From contig CAZAIB010000012.1 in NCBI GenBank assembly GCA_964485095.1, positions 26,225 to 90,224 on the forward strand: DNA of 64,000 nucleotides. Direction: 5' to 3'. Under the pieces are notes generated by a model. It saw only the letters and a program-made list of their open reading frames with translations. It was not told where the DNA came from and searched no databases. Positions 43,767 through 52,801 of this stretch are shown here, piece by piece. The DNA comes from CAYNWT01 sp964485095. Lineage in GTDB: Bacteria > Planctomycetota > Planctomycetia > Planctomycetales > Planctomycetaceae. The position numbers were made by a program, and so were the translations under genes. The first letter of the stretch is position 1. Each line of letters begins with the position of its first letter.

Positions 43767-44798
43767 CTAAGCGTTATCCCAGGACAGAATGACCTTGCCA
43801 CTCTCGCCGGACAGCATCGCGTCGAAGCCATTCTGGAACTCGCTGAAATGCATGCGGTGCGTGATGATCGGGCTGATGTCCAGGCCGCTCTCCAACATGA
43901 CCGTCATCTTGTACCAGGTCTCGTACATTTCACGACCGTAGATCCCTTTGATCGTCAGCATGTTGAAGACGACAATGTTCCAATCGATCGCAATCTCTTC
44001 AGACGGAATACCCAGCATGGCGATTTTTCCGCCGTGGCACATGTTGACCAACATGTCGCGGAACGCCGATGGGTTTCCAGACATCTCAAGACCAACGTCA
44101 AACCCTTCGCTCATGCCCAGTTCTTTCTGAACATCGCCCAGCGTTGTCGAGCGCACATCAACGGCGCGCGTCACACCCATTTTTTTCGCGAGTTCCAAGC
44201 GCCACGGGTTCACATCAGTAATCACGACATGCCGTGCGCCGGCGTGACGAACCACAGCGGCTGCCATGATTCCAATCGGACCAGCGCCGGTGATGAGTAC
44301 GTCTTCACCCAGAACCGGAAACTTCAAAGCCGTGTGAACTGCGTTCCCGTATGGATCGAAAATGGATGCGATGTCGCGATCGATTGAATCGTCGTGTTGC
44401 CAGACATTCGAATCGGGCAGCGAAACGAACTCCGCAAACGCGCCGGGGCGATTCACGCCCACACCCTTCGTATCACGACACAGGTGCCGGCGACCGGCAT
44501 AGCAGTTTCGACAGCGACCACACACCACGTGCCCTTCACCGCTAACAACCTGGCCAGGTTGGAAATCCGTGACCGACCGTCCCACTTCGACAATCTCACC
44601 GACAAACTCATGGCCGACAACCATCGGGACAGGAATCGTTTTCTGTGCCCACGAATCCCATTCGTGAATATGCACGTCGGTGCCGCAGATACCCGTACGA
44701 TCGACTTTGATGAGTACCTCGTTCTCGCCAACGCTGGGGACCGGAACATCTTCCAGCCAGATTCCGCGTTCTGCTTTGCTTTTGACCAGAGCCTTCAT
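43767..44798 (-). CDS. tdh: L-threonine 3-dehydrogenase
   Basis: A 343-residue zinc-dependent medium-chain dehydrogenase. The catalytic zinc region is GICGTDVHIHEWDSW and GHEFVGEIVEVG. The structural zinc cysteines are in VVCGRCRNCYAGRRHLC. The NAD-binding motif is GAGPIGIMAAAVVRHAG. Length and the TDH-specific HIHEWDSWAQKTIPVP identify it. It oxidises threonine to 2-amino-3-ketobutyrate, which Kbl downstream converts to glycine. The unstable intermediate can decarboxylate to aminoacetone. A divergent XRE-cupin regulator starts 140 nt upstream and probably controls the pair. Confidence 0.95.
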   Translation of the reverse strand: MKALVKSKAERGIWLEDVPVPSVGENEVLIKVDRTGICGTDVHIHEWDSWAQKTIPVPMVVGHEFVGEIVEVGRSVTDFQPGQVVSGEGHVVCGRCRNCYAGRRHLCRDTKGVGVNRPGAFAEFVSLPDSNVWQHDDSIDRDIASIFDPYGNAVHTALKFPVLGEDVLITGAGPIGIMAAAVVRHAGARHVVITDVNPWRLELAKKMGVTRAVDVRSTTLGDVQKELGMSEGFDVGLEMSGNPSAFRDMLVNMCHGGKIAMLGIPSEEIAIDWNIVVFNMLTIKGIYGREMYETWYKMTVMLESGLDISPIITHRMHFSEFQNGFDAMLSGESGKVILSWDNA

Positions 44799-44938
44799 CG
44801 AAGAGATCCTCAGTTATTTCTGGCGGCGGGTTTCGTGGACCAAATTGGCCCGAGTTCCGCTATATTGGAAACAGGTACGCCATAGTAAACCAGCTTAAAT
44901 CCGTTTTACAAGACGCCAATCCATCATATTGTACAAAG
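44799..44938. promoter_or_regulatory. Divergent control region between tdh and the XRE-cupin gene
   Basis: This 140-bp gap must contain both promoters. A TATATT at about 44871-44876 could be a -10 element toward the regulator. An imperfect inverted pair (GTAAAC...GTTTTAC, 44886-44910) is the only operator-like structure seen. Neither is proven. Confidence 0.35.
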
Positions 44939-45532
44939 ATGCCTCGAAAGCCTGCGACAACATCTAAGCGTGGAACCGACGAAATGAGCCAGCGGCTTTG
45001 CCGCCGCGTGAAAGAACTACGTACGGCTCGAGGCTGGTCCCTGGATACTTTGTCCCAAGCCAGTGACGTGAGCCGTTCGATGCTGAGCCAGATTGAACGA
45101 GAACAGGCCAACCCAACGCTGGCAGTGACTTACCGAATCGCTCAGGCCTTCGGTATCACGCTGGGCGAACTGGTCGAAACGCCCGGAGCCACATCGTCCA
45201 TTGAGGTCGTTCGCGCAGACGACCCGGCTCACCTTTACCGAGCCGATGACGATTGCACGATTCGAACTCTCTCTCCGCTACGGTTGGAGAAGGACGTCGA
45301 GTTCTACGAAGTCACACTCAAACCCAACGGTGCCCTGCGCAGCGCGCCACACTTTCAGGGAACGCGTGAGTTTCTGACGGTTCAAAAAGGCAAAGTATCA
45401 GTCGAATCCGGCGAGGACACGAACGAACTCAATCGCGGTGACTCAGCCGGATACCGGGCCGACGTTACGCACGCTATCTGCAACGTTGGTCGCGGCGAAG
45501 CTCACCTGTTCATGGTGGTGATTTACGACTGA
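44939..45532 (+). CDS. XRE-family regulator with cupin sensor domain
   Basis: A 197-residue transcription factor. After a short basic lead, residues about 20-78 form a Cro/C1 helix-turn-helix (KELRTARGWSLDTLSQASDV, SRSMLSQIEREQANPTLAVT, FGITLGELVE). Residues about 120-195 form a cupin barrel (LKPNGALRSAPHFQGTREFL, GDSAGYRADVTHAICNVG). This architecture is common for small-molecule-responsive regulators of amino-acid or polyamine metabolism. Its divergent position to tdh-kbl suggests that it responds to threonine or a product. No Shine-Dalgarno is evident before the ATG. Confidence 0.9.
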   Translation: MPRKPATTSKRGTDEMSQRLCRRVKELRTARGWSLDTLSQASDVSRSMLSQIEREQANPTLAVTYRIAQAFGITLGELVETPGATSSIEVVRADDPAHLYRADDDCTIRTLSPLRLEKDVEFYEVTLKPNGALRSAPHFQGTREFLTVQKGKVSVESGEDTNELNRGDSAGYRADVTHAICNVGRGEAHLFMVVIYD

Positions 45533-45550
45533 CTAAGCAGTTGCCAGCAG

Positions 45551-45997
45551 CTACTGATCTGTGCCACGAACAGCATCCGTGACATCGTCAATTGATAGAT
45601 CCAGATTGATCGGTTGGGTAAAGGTAAGGCGGTACCCATCCAGATCAAGCACAGTGAACTCGCGGGCATTCCACGGTTGATCGACGGGACCATTACCCTG
45701 AGTTCCCTTGGCCTGAACGGACTCAGCCAGCTTATCGACACACGCTTCGCCCATCGCAAAGTTCAGTGTGACTCCAACTCCCTTTTCCTGCACGCCGCTT
45801 TGATCAGGAACCAAGAGGAGATCCGCGTATTTCGCCCAACGCAGGTGGGTCAACACGGGGGCACCCGCAGCTCCCGGCATTTCAAAGATCAGATCAAAAC
45901 CCAGCGTGTCACGATACCACTCTGTGGAGGCCACTATGTCGGTCACAGAAAGTGTGGGGAAGGACGGCATCGGGTAGAACTCGGGGGCGGCTGTCAT
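45551..45997 (-). CDS. VOC-family (glyoxalase/bleomycin-resistance fold) protein
   Basis: A 148-residue cytosolic protein with the vicinal-oxygen-chelate fold: FPTLSVTDIVASTEWYRDTL, GFDLIFEMPG, THLRWAKYADLLLV and NAREFTVLDLDGYRLTFTQP. The substrate is unknown. It is the immediate neighbour of the threonine-dehydrogenase regulator (18 nt between stop codons, convergent). Because aminoacetone from threonine can yield methylglyoxal, a lactoylglutathione-lyase-like role is a reasonable guess, not shown. Confidence 0.8.
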   Translation of the reverse strand: MTAAPEFYPMPSFPTLSVTDIVASTEWYRDTLGFDLIFEMPGAAGAPVLTHLRWAKYADLLLVPDQSGVQEKGVGVTLNFAMGEACVDKLAESVQAKGTQGNGPVDQPWNAREFTVLDLDGYRLTFTQPINLDLSIDDVTDAVRGTDQ

Positions 45998-46155
45998 AAA
46001 TCATCTCTCGAGACGTTGGGTTTACTCGCACGACACCGGAACTGCGGAATTGGTTCATGTCTGCCGCCGCACGCGCATACCTCAACGCCACAAAGGTGCG
46101 ATCGGGGATTCACTTTCCCCACCGAAACAGAGCACACACTTCTCACTCGCGATTG

Positions 46156-46371
46156 TCACGCACGACGGCGATCTTCTTTCTTCAACGCGACGACCAACCA
46201 GCCACCGGTGGTCCCGCTGCTCAGGGTACTGAGGGTCGAGATCTTCCATCCCTCGGACAATTCATCTTGAAGGTGTTCTTCGACTTTCCCGTGGAGATCT
46301 GAGTTAGAAAACCGAATGCCTTTGCCTGTATAGTTGGCAAGGTCCAGATAAATTGTGACCAACTTTTCCAT
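46156..46371 (-). CDS. Small cytosolic protein, unknown function
   Basis: A 71-residue product. The start at 46371 is supported by a strong purine-rich ribosome-binding site (GAGGAGAAGG) ending 5 nt upstream. It lies 2 nt downstream of the HEAT-repeat gene stop, so it is in the same operon. The sequence (EKLVTIYLDLANYTGKGIRF, HLQDELSEGWKISTL, GGWLVVALKKEDRR) looks like one small alpha/beta domain; no family recognised. Confidence 0.65.
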   Translation of the reverse strand: MEKLVTIYLDLANYTGKGIRFSNSDLHGKVEEHLQDELSEGWKISTLSTLSSGTTGGWLVVALKKEDRRRA

Positions 46372-46373
46372 CA

Positions 46374-47603
46374 CTACCTTCTCCTCGATTGAGCTCGCAG
46401 CCAGAGTCGCCACGTTCTTTGATCGTAACCAAAATCCTGCCCGGTCATGCGTTTTAATGCTGTGAGGACACTTGTGTTTCGATGTGGGTACACCAACTGA
46501 ACCCGGCCGTTGGATTCGTCAGTGGTCGCAACCACACCACGCAGTGGAGTCAAACTGGCCTGCATCACGACAACAATTTCCGCTGGCGTCAGGTCAGGGC
46601 GATTCAACAAGTCTGCAGCCCGGACGGCAACTTCTTCTGCCGCCGACGGGCGCGTTGAGTATTGATGCTGTGTGACTAGCGCTTCTATTAGAGGCGCGAG
46701 GCTTTTCGGGTGCCCCAGCAGTCCCAGCGCATCGGCGGCGTTCTGAACCGTTTGGTTGTCTTCGACCTCCAGATACTTGATCAACATCGCGGTGGCTTCT
46801 TCAGCACGCGCTTCCGTAATCAAGATGGCAGCATTCGTGCGAATCTGTGGCACGGTGTCCAGGACCGCTTGTTCGATCAGCGGCGGTAGAGCTCCAGGAT
46901 GTTTGATTTGGCCGAGAGCAAAAACATAGGCATCGCGAACGGCTGGTTCTGAGGCTTCCCGAAAGAACGCCGTCAGCCCGGCAATTGCCATTGGATCGCG
47001 GACCTCGCGTATCGCTTCCACCGCGTTTGCATCGCGTGCGCGAATGCCTTCGGCGATGCGAGACATCTGGCGTGACCAGGCGGCTTGCTGTTCTTTCTCT
47101 GCTGTCGTTTCTGCGAGTGAGTCGCGTTCCTGGCGAGTAATGTATTTCCTTCGCGTGCGCACCAAGCCACGTTCACGTAAAATGTGGTCGCGGGTTTTCC
47201 ACAGCACTCCGTCCCGCGTGTATTCCAGGAGTTTCCGAACGCCCTCATGGTTCGGATCGATCAACAGAACCTGGCGAAGCTGCTGCTGGCGTTGTGACCG
47301 CAGGCGGTTAGCTTTGCACCAGTCAGCCAAATCGAGGTGCGCTTGGACAGTGTTCGGTAACGTTGCGAGACGGGTTTCGTATTCTTCCTCCGTGTCACTT
47401 CGCCGAAGCAAAAAGTGAACCGCGTCCGTCGGCAGCGACAACGTTGTGCCGGCCAGAGTCGTAATGCTGATCTGCTGATCGTCTGCAGAACCAATCGAAC
47501 CGCGAAGTTCACCGCCCGTCTTAAGCCTGACGATATCGGCCAACGTACTGGAGCCGATTGCCAGCGTCATCAGAATCAAAACTGTTGGAATGAACCTTCG
47601 CAT
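46374..47603 (-). CDS. Exported HEAT-repeat protein
   Basis: A 409-residue protein with a signal peptide (MRRFIPTVLILMTLAIGSS, cleavage near TLAD). A small beta segment (IVRLKTGGELRGSIGS, TLSLPTDAVHFLL) comes first, then a short TPR-like stretch (TVQAHLDLADWCKANRL). Degenerate HEAT/Armadillo-type helical repeats follow (IAGLTAFFREASEPAVRDAY, ALGQIKHPGALPPLIEQAV, NAADALGLLGHPKSLAPLIE). Such proteins are exported scaffolds. The ATG overlaps the stop of the CobA-HemD gene (TGATG), so translation is coupled to it, although no functional link is apparent. Confidence 0.8.
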   Translation of the reverse strand: MRRFIPTVLILMTLAIGSSTLADIVRLKTGGELRGSIGSADDQQISITTLAGTTLSLPTDAVHFLLRRSDTEEEYETRLATLPNTVQAHLDLADWCKANRLRSQRQQQLRQVLLIDPNHEGVRKLLEYTRDGVLWKTRDHILRERGLVRTRRKYITRQERDSLAETTAEKEQQAAWSRQMSRIAEGIRARDANAVEAIREVRDPMAIAGLTAFFREASEPAVRDAYVFALGQIKHPGALPPLIEQAVLDTVPQIRTNAAILITEARAEEATAMLIKYLEVEDNQTVQNAADALGLLGHPKSLAPLIEALVTQHQYSTRPSAAEEVAVRAADLLNRPDLTPAEIVVVMQASLTPLRGVVATTDESNGRVQLVYPHRNTSVLTALKRMTGQDFGYDQRTWRLWLRAQSRRR

Positions 47604-49096
47604 CAGCGGCACTCACGATCAACGATCGCCTGAATCATTCCAGCCCAGCTGTAGTCGGTCGCTTCAACATCGACTCGCAAACCTGCATCGCGAGCCGCCT
47701 GGCTGGTGAGCGGGCTGATTGCAGCAATGTTGACTTTGTCCGACACCTCAACAGTTGCCGCCAGGTTCGCTGCCATTGCGGGACTGGCCAGGCAGATCCA
47801 ATCAACGTCGCCATTTCTCAAATCAGACTGCCCGGATTCACTGAGACTCACGTCAGCGGACAAGTAGGTTTCAGACAGAACCACTTCCACACCGGCGGCG
47901 CCCAACAAATCGCTCAACGTATCGCGGCCCCGATCGCCCCGTAGCCATAGGACTGAACCCGAGACACCTGCGTCCAACATTGCCTGTGCCAGCCCTTCAG
48001 CATTCTGCGTGTCCGGAACCAGATCTGCATGCACGTGAAATTCTCTTAACGCATCGGCAGTGGAACGACCAACAGCCGCGATCCGAGTGCTGCCCAGCTT
48101 CCGCCCATCAAACCTGCGAGCGTGCATGCGTTCGAAGAAGAACCGAACCCCGTTCGCGCTTGTGAACGCCAGCCATTCGAATTTGGAAAGCCCGTCGATC
48201 GTAGCATCGACCGCGTTCCAATCCGCAGGCGGACTGGCCTGAATAAGAGGCATAAGCACCGCTTCGCCACCAAGTTGGTGGATCGTCTGAACTGTCGGTT
48301 CTGCCTGTGCCGCCGCGCGGGTCACGGCAATGCGTTTTCCAAACAGTGGCTGCTGTTCGAACCACTGCAGCGTCTCATGCTGAATCGCGCAGTCACCGAT
48401 GATGATCAACGATGGAGCAGGCAAACCAGCGTCGTGAATACGCGTCGCGATGTTCGATAGTTTTCCAGGCACCGTCCGTTGCCGCGCGCGGGAGGCTCGA
48501 CTGACGACACATGCGGGTGTATCGGGGTCCTTACCGTGTTCCACCAGCGAACCGGCAATCGCTTCGATCCGCGCCAGGCCCATGTAGAAGACCAGCGTTC
48601 CTGGAAATGCCGCCAACGCAGCGTAGTCCAGGGTCGTCGGCTTGCTGGGATCCTCGTGACCCGTGACGAAGGCGACCGCGGATGCCAGTTTGCGATGTGT
48701 CACCGAAACGCCCGCGTATTCGCCCGCTGCCGTGGCCGCTGTCACTCCGGGAACGACCTCAAAAGGAACTCCCGCCGCCCGCAGCGCTTCGGCTTCTTCG
48801 GTTCCTCGCCCGAAAATGTATGGGTCGCCGCCCTTGAGCCGGACAACCGTCTTGCCAGCCAGACCCGCTTCAACCAACCGTTGGTTGATGTGTTCCTGGT
48901 TCAGCTTCTTGCCGTTCGGCCCGTCGACTCGGCTGGTCCGTTCAGCGATCGCGGGGGAATGTCTGAGAATCGACGGATTCACCAGTCCGTCGTAGAGAAC
49001 CAAATCAGCCTGCTCCAAACACGCGCGGCCCTTGAGCGTCAGCAATCCTGGATCCCCAGGGCCCGCTCCGACTAGATACACCTTTCCGACTGCCAT
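47603..49096 (-). CDS. cobA-hemD: Fused uroporphyrinogen-III C-methyltransferase and uroporphyrinogen-III synthase
   Basis: A 497-residue bifunctional enzyme. Residues about 1-245 are CobA/SUMT: KVYLVGAGPGDPGLLTLKG, VVRLKGGDPYIFGRGTEEAE, VPGVTAATAAGEYAGVSVTH and FVTGHEDPSKP. Residues about 255-490 are HemD: GKRIAVTRAAAQAEPTV, WLAFTSANGVRFFFERM, IAAVGRSTADALREF and VDWICLASPAMAANL. HemD closes the tetrapyrrole ring; CobA methylates the product toward siroheme or cobalamin. This fusion is known in other bacteria. The start at 49096 is the family start. KatG, a heme enzyme, is divergent 257 nt away. Confidence 0.93.
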   Translation of the reverse strand: MAVGKVYLVGAGPGDPGLLTLKGRACLEQADLVLYDGLVNPSILRHSPAIAERTSRVDGPNGKKLNQEHINQRLVEAGLAGKTVVRLKGGDPYIFGRGTEEAEALRAAGVPFEVVPGVTAATAAGEYAGVSVTHRKLASAVAFVTGHEDPSKPTTLDYAALAAFPGTLVFYMGLARIEAIAGSLVEHGKDPDTPACVVSRASRARQRTVPGKLSNIATRIHDAGLPAPSLIIIGDCAIQHETLQWFEQQPLFGKRIAVTRAAAQAEPTVQTIHQLGGEAVLMPLIQASPPADWNAVDATIDGLSKFEWLAFTSANGVRFFFERMHARRFDGRKLGSTRIAAVGRSTADALREFHVHADLVPDTQNAEGLAQAMLDAGVSGSVLWLRGDRGRDTLSDLLGAAGVEVVLSETYLSADVSLSESGQSDLRNGDVDWICLASPAMAANLAATVEVSDKVNIAAISPLTSQAARDAGLRVDVEATDYSWAGMIQAIVDRECR

Positions 49097-49353
49097 CCGT
49101 TGATTATCAACGATTGCAGCGACAGCGGGAAGGACTCTGCGAAAGTATCGGCTTGCTTCTTCCGCGCGAGAACACACTCTGTCGCGGTTTCAGCGGCCTT
49201 TTCTATTCATGCACACACTGCATTCCACGTATACGGCCCGTGCATTTGACGCATACGCCATCGCACCGAACAATACTCGACCAAAGATCCAAGGCGCAAG
49301 AAGTTTGCGCGAAGACTGAAACAATCATCACCCGGAAAGAGGACATCGAATCA

Positions 49354-51546
49354 ATGGCAGATCAGAACGCGGACATAAGCAAGTGCCCGGTGATGAACCC
49401 GCTGCACAGGAACACCGCGGCGGGCGGGCTATCGAATCGCGACTGGTGGCCGAACCAGCTGAACCTGCAGATGTTGCACCAAAATTCCGCAGCCTGCAGC
49501 CCGATGGAAGACGACTTTGACTACGCCGAAGAGTTCAAAAGCCTGGACCTGGCAGCGGTCAAGCAGGACCTGTACGACCTCATGACTGATTCGCAGGACT
49601 GGTGGCCGGCCGACTACGGGCACTACGGCCCGTTCTTCATCCGCATGGCGTGGCACAGTGCCGGTACTTACCGAACCGCCGATGGTCGCGGTGGCGCAAC
49701 ATCCGGAACGTTGCGGTTCGCTCCGCTTAACAGCTGGCCTGACAACGCGAACCTGGACAAGGCCCGTCGATTGCTGTGGCCGATCAAGCAGAAGTACGGC
49801 CGTAAATTGTCGTGGGCTGACCTGATGGTTCTCGTAGGCAACTGTGCCCTGGAATCCATGGGCTTCAAGACCATGGGCTTCGCCGGTGGCCGCGAAGATG
49901 TTTGGGAGCCGGAAGGCGATATCTCCTGGGGACCAGAAAGCGAATGGCTGGGCGACGAACGCTACAGCGGTGATCGCGAACTCGCCAACCCACTTGGTGC
50001 GGTTCAGATGGGTTTGATTTACGTGAACCCGGAAGGTCCAAACGGCACGCCCGACCCGCTCAAATCGGCTCATGACATCCGCGAGACATTTGCCCGCATG
50101 GCCATGAACGACGAAGAAACTGTCGCACTCATCGCCGGCGGTCACACGTTCGGTAAAGCGCACGGAGCAGCCGATCCCGACCAGTACGTCGGACCAGAAC
50201 CGGAAGGCGCGGGCCTTGAAGATCAGGGGCTTGGCTGGATCAGCAAGTACGGCAAAGGCAACGCGGGTGACACGATCACAAGCGGGTTGGAAGGAGCCTG
50301 GACGACAGAACCGGCGAAGTGGGACAACAACTTCTTCGAGAACCTGTTCAACTACGAATGGGAACAAACGAAGAGTCCCGCCGGTGCAACTCAGTGGACT
50401 CCGGTAGCCAACGGAACCACCGTCGCTACGACTCCTGACGCCCATGACGCGTCAAAGACCCACGCTCCCATGATGTTCACCACGGACCTCGCGCTGAAAA
50501 TGGATCCGGCGTACGGAGAGATCTCAAAGCGGTTCCACGAAAACCCGGATCAATTTGCGGACGCGTTCGCAAAAGCGTGGTACAAGCTGACTCACCGCGA
50601 CATGGGTCCGGTTTCGTGCCTGCACGGTCCTGAGGTTCCTGAACCTCAACTGTGGCAGGATCCGGTTCCGGCTGTCGATCACGAATTGATCGGCGACTCA
50701 GACATCGCGGATCTCAAAGCGAAGATTCTGGATTCCGGACTGACCGTCAATCAGTTGGTCACAACAGCGTGGGCATCGGCCGCAACCTTCCGTGCTACGG
50801 ACAAGCGTGGTGGAGCCAACGGGGCCCGCATTCGCCTGGCACCACAGAAGGACTGGGAAGTAAACCAGCCGGAAGAACTGGCCAAAGTGCTGACGGCACT
50901 TGAAAAGGTGCAGTCCGATTTCGGCAAGCCTGTCTCAATGGCCGACCTGATTGTTCTTGGCGGATGTGCAGGCATTGAACGAGCCGCAAAGAACGCCGGA
51001 ACCGATGTGACTGTTCCGTTTGCACCCGGACGAACCGATGCAAGTCAGGAAAACACGGACGTCGAATCGTTCGCCGTGCTTGAACCGACTTCCGACGGGT
51101 TCCGCAACTACCTGCGACCGGACCACGATCGACCTGCGGAAGAGTTGCTGGTCGATCGGGCTCACTTGATGACGCTGACCGCACCGGAAATGACGGTTCT
51201 CGTCGGCGGGCTTCGAGCACTGAGCGTGAACGTCGGGCCGCCGAGCCTTGGGATCTTCACTGACAAGCCGGAAACGCTGACGAATGACTTCTTCGTGAAT
51301 CTGCTGGACAACAACGTCAAGTGGCAGAAGTCTGACAAGTGCAACCACTTCTACGAAGGGAAGACTCACGGCACCGACGAAGTCAAGTGGATGGGTTCTG
51401 CCGTCGATGTTGTCTTCGGTTCCAACTCGCAACTGCGAGCGATTGCAGAAGCTTACGCGTGTGCAGATTCGCAAGCGGCGTTTGTTCGAGACTTCGTTGC
51501 CGCATGGAACAAAGTCATGAACCTGGACCGCTTCGACCTGGCGTAG
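49354..51546 (+). CDS. katG: Catalase-peroxidase KatG
   Basis: A 730-residue heme enzyme of the bacterial class I peroxidase type with the usual two-domain duplication. The distal heme site is RMAWHSAGTYR at about 97-107 and the proximal histidine is in AGGHTFGKAHG near residue 262. The Trp, Tyr and Met of the family's covalent adduct are present (AWHS, IYVNPEGP, ARMAMNDEE). The C-terminal domain repeats the fold without heme residues (TTAWASAATFRATDKRGGAN). It degrades hydrogen peroxide. The ATG at 49354 with GAGG upstream gives the typical N-terminus; the open frame further upstream is not conserved. A strong terminator follows. Confidence 0.96.
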   Translation: MADQNADISKCPVMNPLHRNTAAGGLSNRDWWPNQLNLQMLHQNSAACSPMEDDFDYAEEFKSLDLAAVKQDLYDLMTDSQDWWPADYGHYGPFFIRMAWHSAGTYRTADGRGGATSGTLRFAPLNSWPDNANLDKARRLLWPIKQKYGRKLSWADLMVLVGNCALESMGFKTMGFAGGREDVWEPEGDISWGPESEWLGDERYSGDRELANPLGAVQMGLIYVNPEGPNGTPDPLKSAHDIRETFARMAMNDEETVALIAGGHTFGKAHGAADPDQYVGPEPEGAGLEDQGLGWISKYGKGNAGDTITSGLEGAWTTEPAKWDNNFFENLFNYEWEQTKSPAGATQWTPVANGTTVATTPDAHDASKTHAPMMFTTDLALKMDPAYGEISKRFHENPDQFADAFAKAWYKLTHRDMGPVSCLHGPEVPEPQLWQDPVPAVDHELIGDSDIADLKAKILDSGLTVNQLVTTAWASAATFRATDKRGGANGARIRLAPQKDWEVNQPEELAKVLTALEKVQSDFGKPVSMADLIVLGGCAGIERAAKNAGTDVTVPFAPGRTDASQENTDVESFAVLEPTSDGFRNYLRPDHDRPAEELLVDRAHLMTLTAPEMTVLVGGLRALSVNVGPPSLGIFTDKPETLTNDFFVNLLDNNVKWQKSDKCNHFYEGKTHGTDEVKWMGSAVDVVFGSNSQLRAIAEAYACADSQAAFVRDFVAAWNKVMNLDRFDLA

Positions 51547-51566
51547 GTAGCTAAGTTGCTAACTTC

Positions 51567-51606
51567 AAAAGGCTCACTAACTTCGGTTGGTGAGCCTTTT
51601 TCTTTT
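51567..51606 (+). terminator. Rho-independent terminator of katG
   Basis: A 15-bp stem (AAAAGGCTCACTAAC with GTTGGTGAGCCTTTT, one G-T wobble) with a TTCG tetraloop is followed by TCTTTT. It begins 21 nt after the katG stop. Confidence 0.9.
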
Positions 51607-51633
51607 GGGTCGCCATGGTCACTCGGTCAGTGG

Positions 51634-51675
51634 CCGTGAGATCTAACCCGAGGCCTTACGGCCTTCGGCTCACTC
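51634..51675. repeat. Palindromic intergenic element behind ruvB
   Basis: GTGAG and CTCAC form the base, and CCGAGGCC with GGCCTTCGG the upper stem (one bulged base), around a TTAC loop. It lies 20 nt beyond the end of ruvB and 28 nt past the katG terminator. It could be a dispersed palindrome or the ruvB terminator; there is no T-run. Confidence 0.5.
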
Positions 51676-51695
51676 ATTGCGGTTCGTTCGGTTGC

Positions 51696-52772
51696 TCAAA
51701 ACAGCCTTCCCAGGCGATCGTCTGATGCCGGCGGGTTCAGTTTGAGATGCGTATAGCCAGCGTTTGTGACGACTCGGCCGCGTGGACTGCGTTGCACCAG
51801 ACCTTTGCGAAGAAGGAACGGTTCGACTTCGTCTTCGAGCGTATCCGAAGGAATATTGATGGTGTGCGCGATTGCCTGAACGCCGGCGGGGCCGCCGCTG
51901 AACACGTCAATGATGGTGCGGATGTAGTTGCGGTCCTGTTCTTCCAAGCCGAGTTCATCAACACCCTTCATCTCAAGGGCCGCATTGGCGACTTCGAGAG
52001 TGATCTTTCCATTGGCTTCCGCGTCCGCGTAGTCACGCGTCCAGCGCAGCCAGTTGTTGGCTTTTCGCGGAGTGCCTCGGCTGCGAATTGCGATCTCGCG
52101 AGCCGCCTTCGGATCAATCTCCGTGCGCAGCTTCTTTGCGTTTCGTTCGACGATGATCTTGATGTCGTCGTCGGTGTAGAAGTCCAGATGTTCGCGGTTC
52201 ACAAATCGGTCACGCAGCGGCGCGGTCAGCATCCCGCTGCGCGTCGTTGCGCCGATGACTGTGAACGGCTGCAGCTTCATGTTGATCGTGCGAGCGTTTA
52301 ATCCATCACCCAGCGTGATATCGACGCGGAAATCTTCCATTGCCGGATAGATGAACTCTTCGACGGCCGCGGGCATGCGATGAATTTCGTCGATGAACAG
52401 AATCGACCCTTCGCCTGCGTTGGTCAGATAAGGCAGCAGGTCCTTCGGTGCACTAAGTGATGGACCGGCAGTGATTTGATAGTCCGTTCCCAACTCACGC
52501 GGGATCACGGTGGCGAGCGTCGTCTTGCCCAGACCTGGCGGACCGTCCAACAACAGATGGCCCAGCGGTTCACCGCGTTTCTTCGCAGCGGTCAACATGA
52601 TGCCAATCCGTTTCACCACATCGCGCTGACCAACGACATCGACCAGCCGCTGCGGGCGGAGTTCGTCGTCGTATCGCGAATCGTCGGGCGAAAAAGATGC
52701 GTTGCCAGAACCGGAATCCGGCGGCTCGTCGTCATCATCATCGTCGTGCCGGTAAACCGGGTCTCTGGCCAT
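51696..52772 (-). CDS. ruvB: Holliday junction branch-migration helicase RuvB
   Basis: A 358-residue AAA+ ATPase. After an unusual acidic N-terminal extension (DDDDDDEPPDSGSG), the RuvB core starts at DDELRPQRLVDVVGQRDVV. Walker A is LLDGPPGLGKTTLA, Walker B ILFIDEIHRMP, sensor 1 VIGATTRSGMLTAPLRDRF, and the winged-helix end has LVQRSPRGRVVTNAGYTHL. RuvB drives RuvA-bound Holliday junctions in recombination repair. RuvA and RuvC are not in the window. It is followed downstream by the palindrome at 51634. Confidence 0.95.
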   Translation of the reverse strand: MARDPVYRHDDDDDDEPPDSGSGNASFSPDDSRYDDELRPQRLVDVVGQRDVVKRIGIMLTAAKKRGEPLGHLLLDGPPGLGKTTLATVIPRELGTDYQITAGPSLSAPKDLLPYLTNAGEGSILFIDEIHRMPAAVEEFIYPAMEDFRVDITLGDGLNARTINMKLQPFTVIGATTRSGMLTAPLRDRFVNREHLDFYTDDDIKIIVERNAKKLRTEIDPKAAREIAIRSRGTPRKANNWLRWTRDYADAEANGKITLEVANAALEMKGVDELGLEEQDRNYIRTIIDVFSGGPAGVQAIAHTINIPSDTLEDEVEPFLLRKGLVQRSPRGRVVTNAGYTHLKLNPPASDDRLGRLF

Positions 52773-52801
52773 GACCTGTTGCCATCCTTGCAGTCTGCGA
52801 C

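Noticed and set aside
45614..46270. 218-residue plus-strand frame across the VOC gene
   Set aside because: It overlaps the clear VOC gene and the upstream part of the small 71-residue gene, with no domain or start signal.
49429..50445. 338-residue open frame antisense to katG
   Set aside because: katG is unmistakable on the plus strand. The antisense frame has no domain, signal peptide or ribosome-binding site and reflects codon bias in GC-rich sequence.
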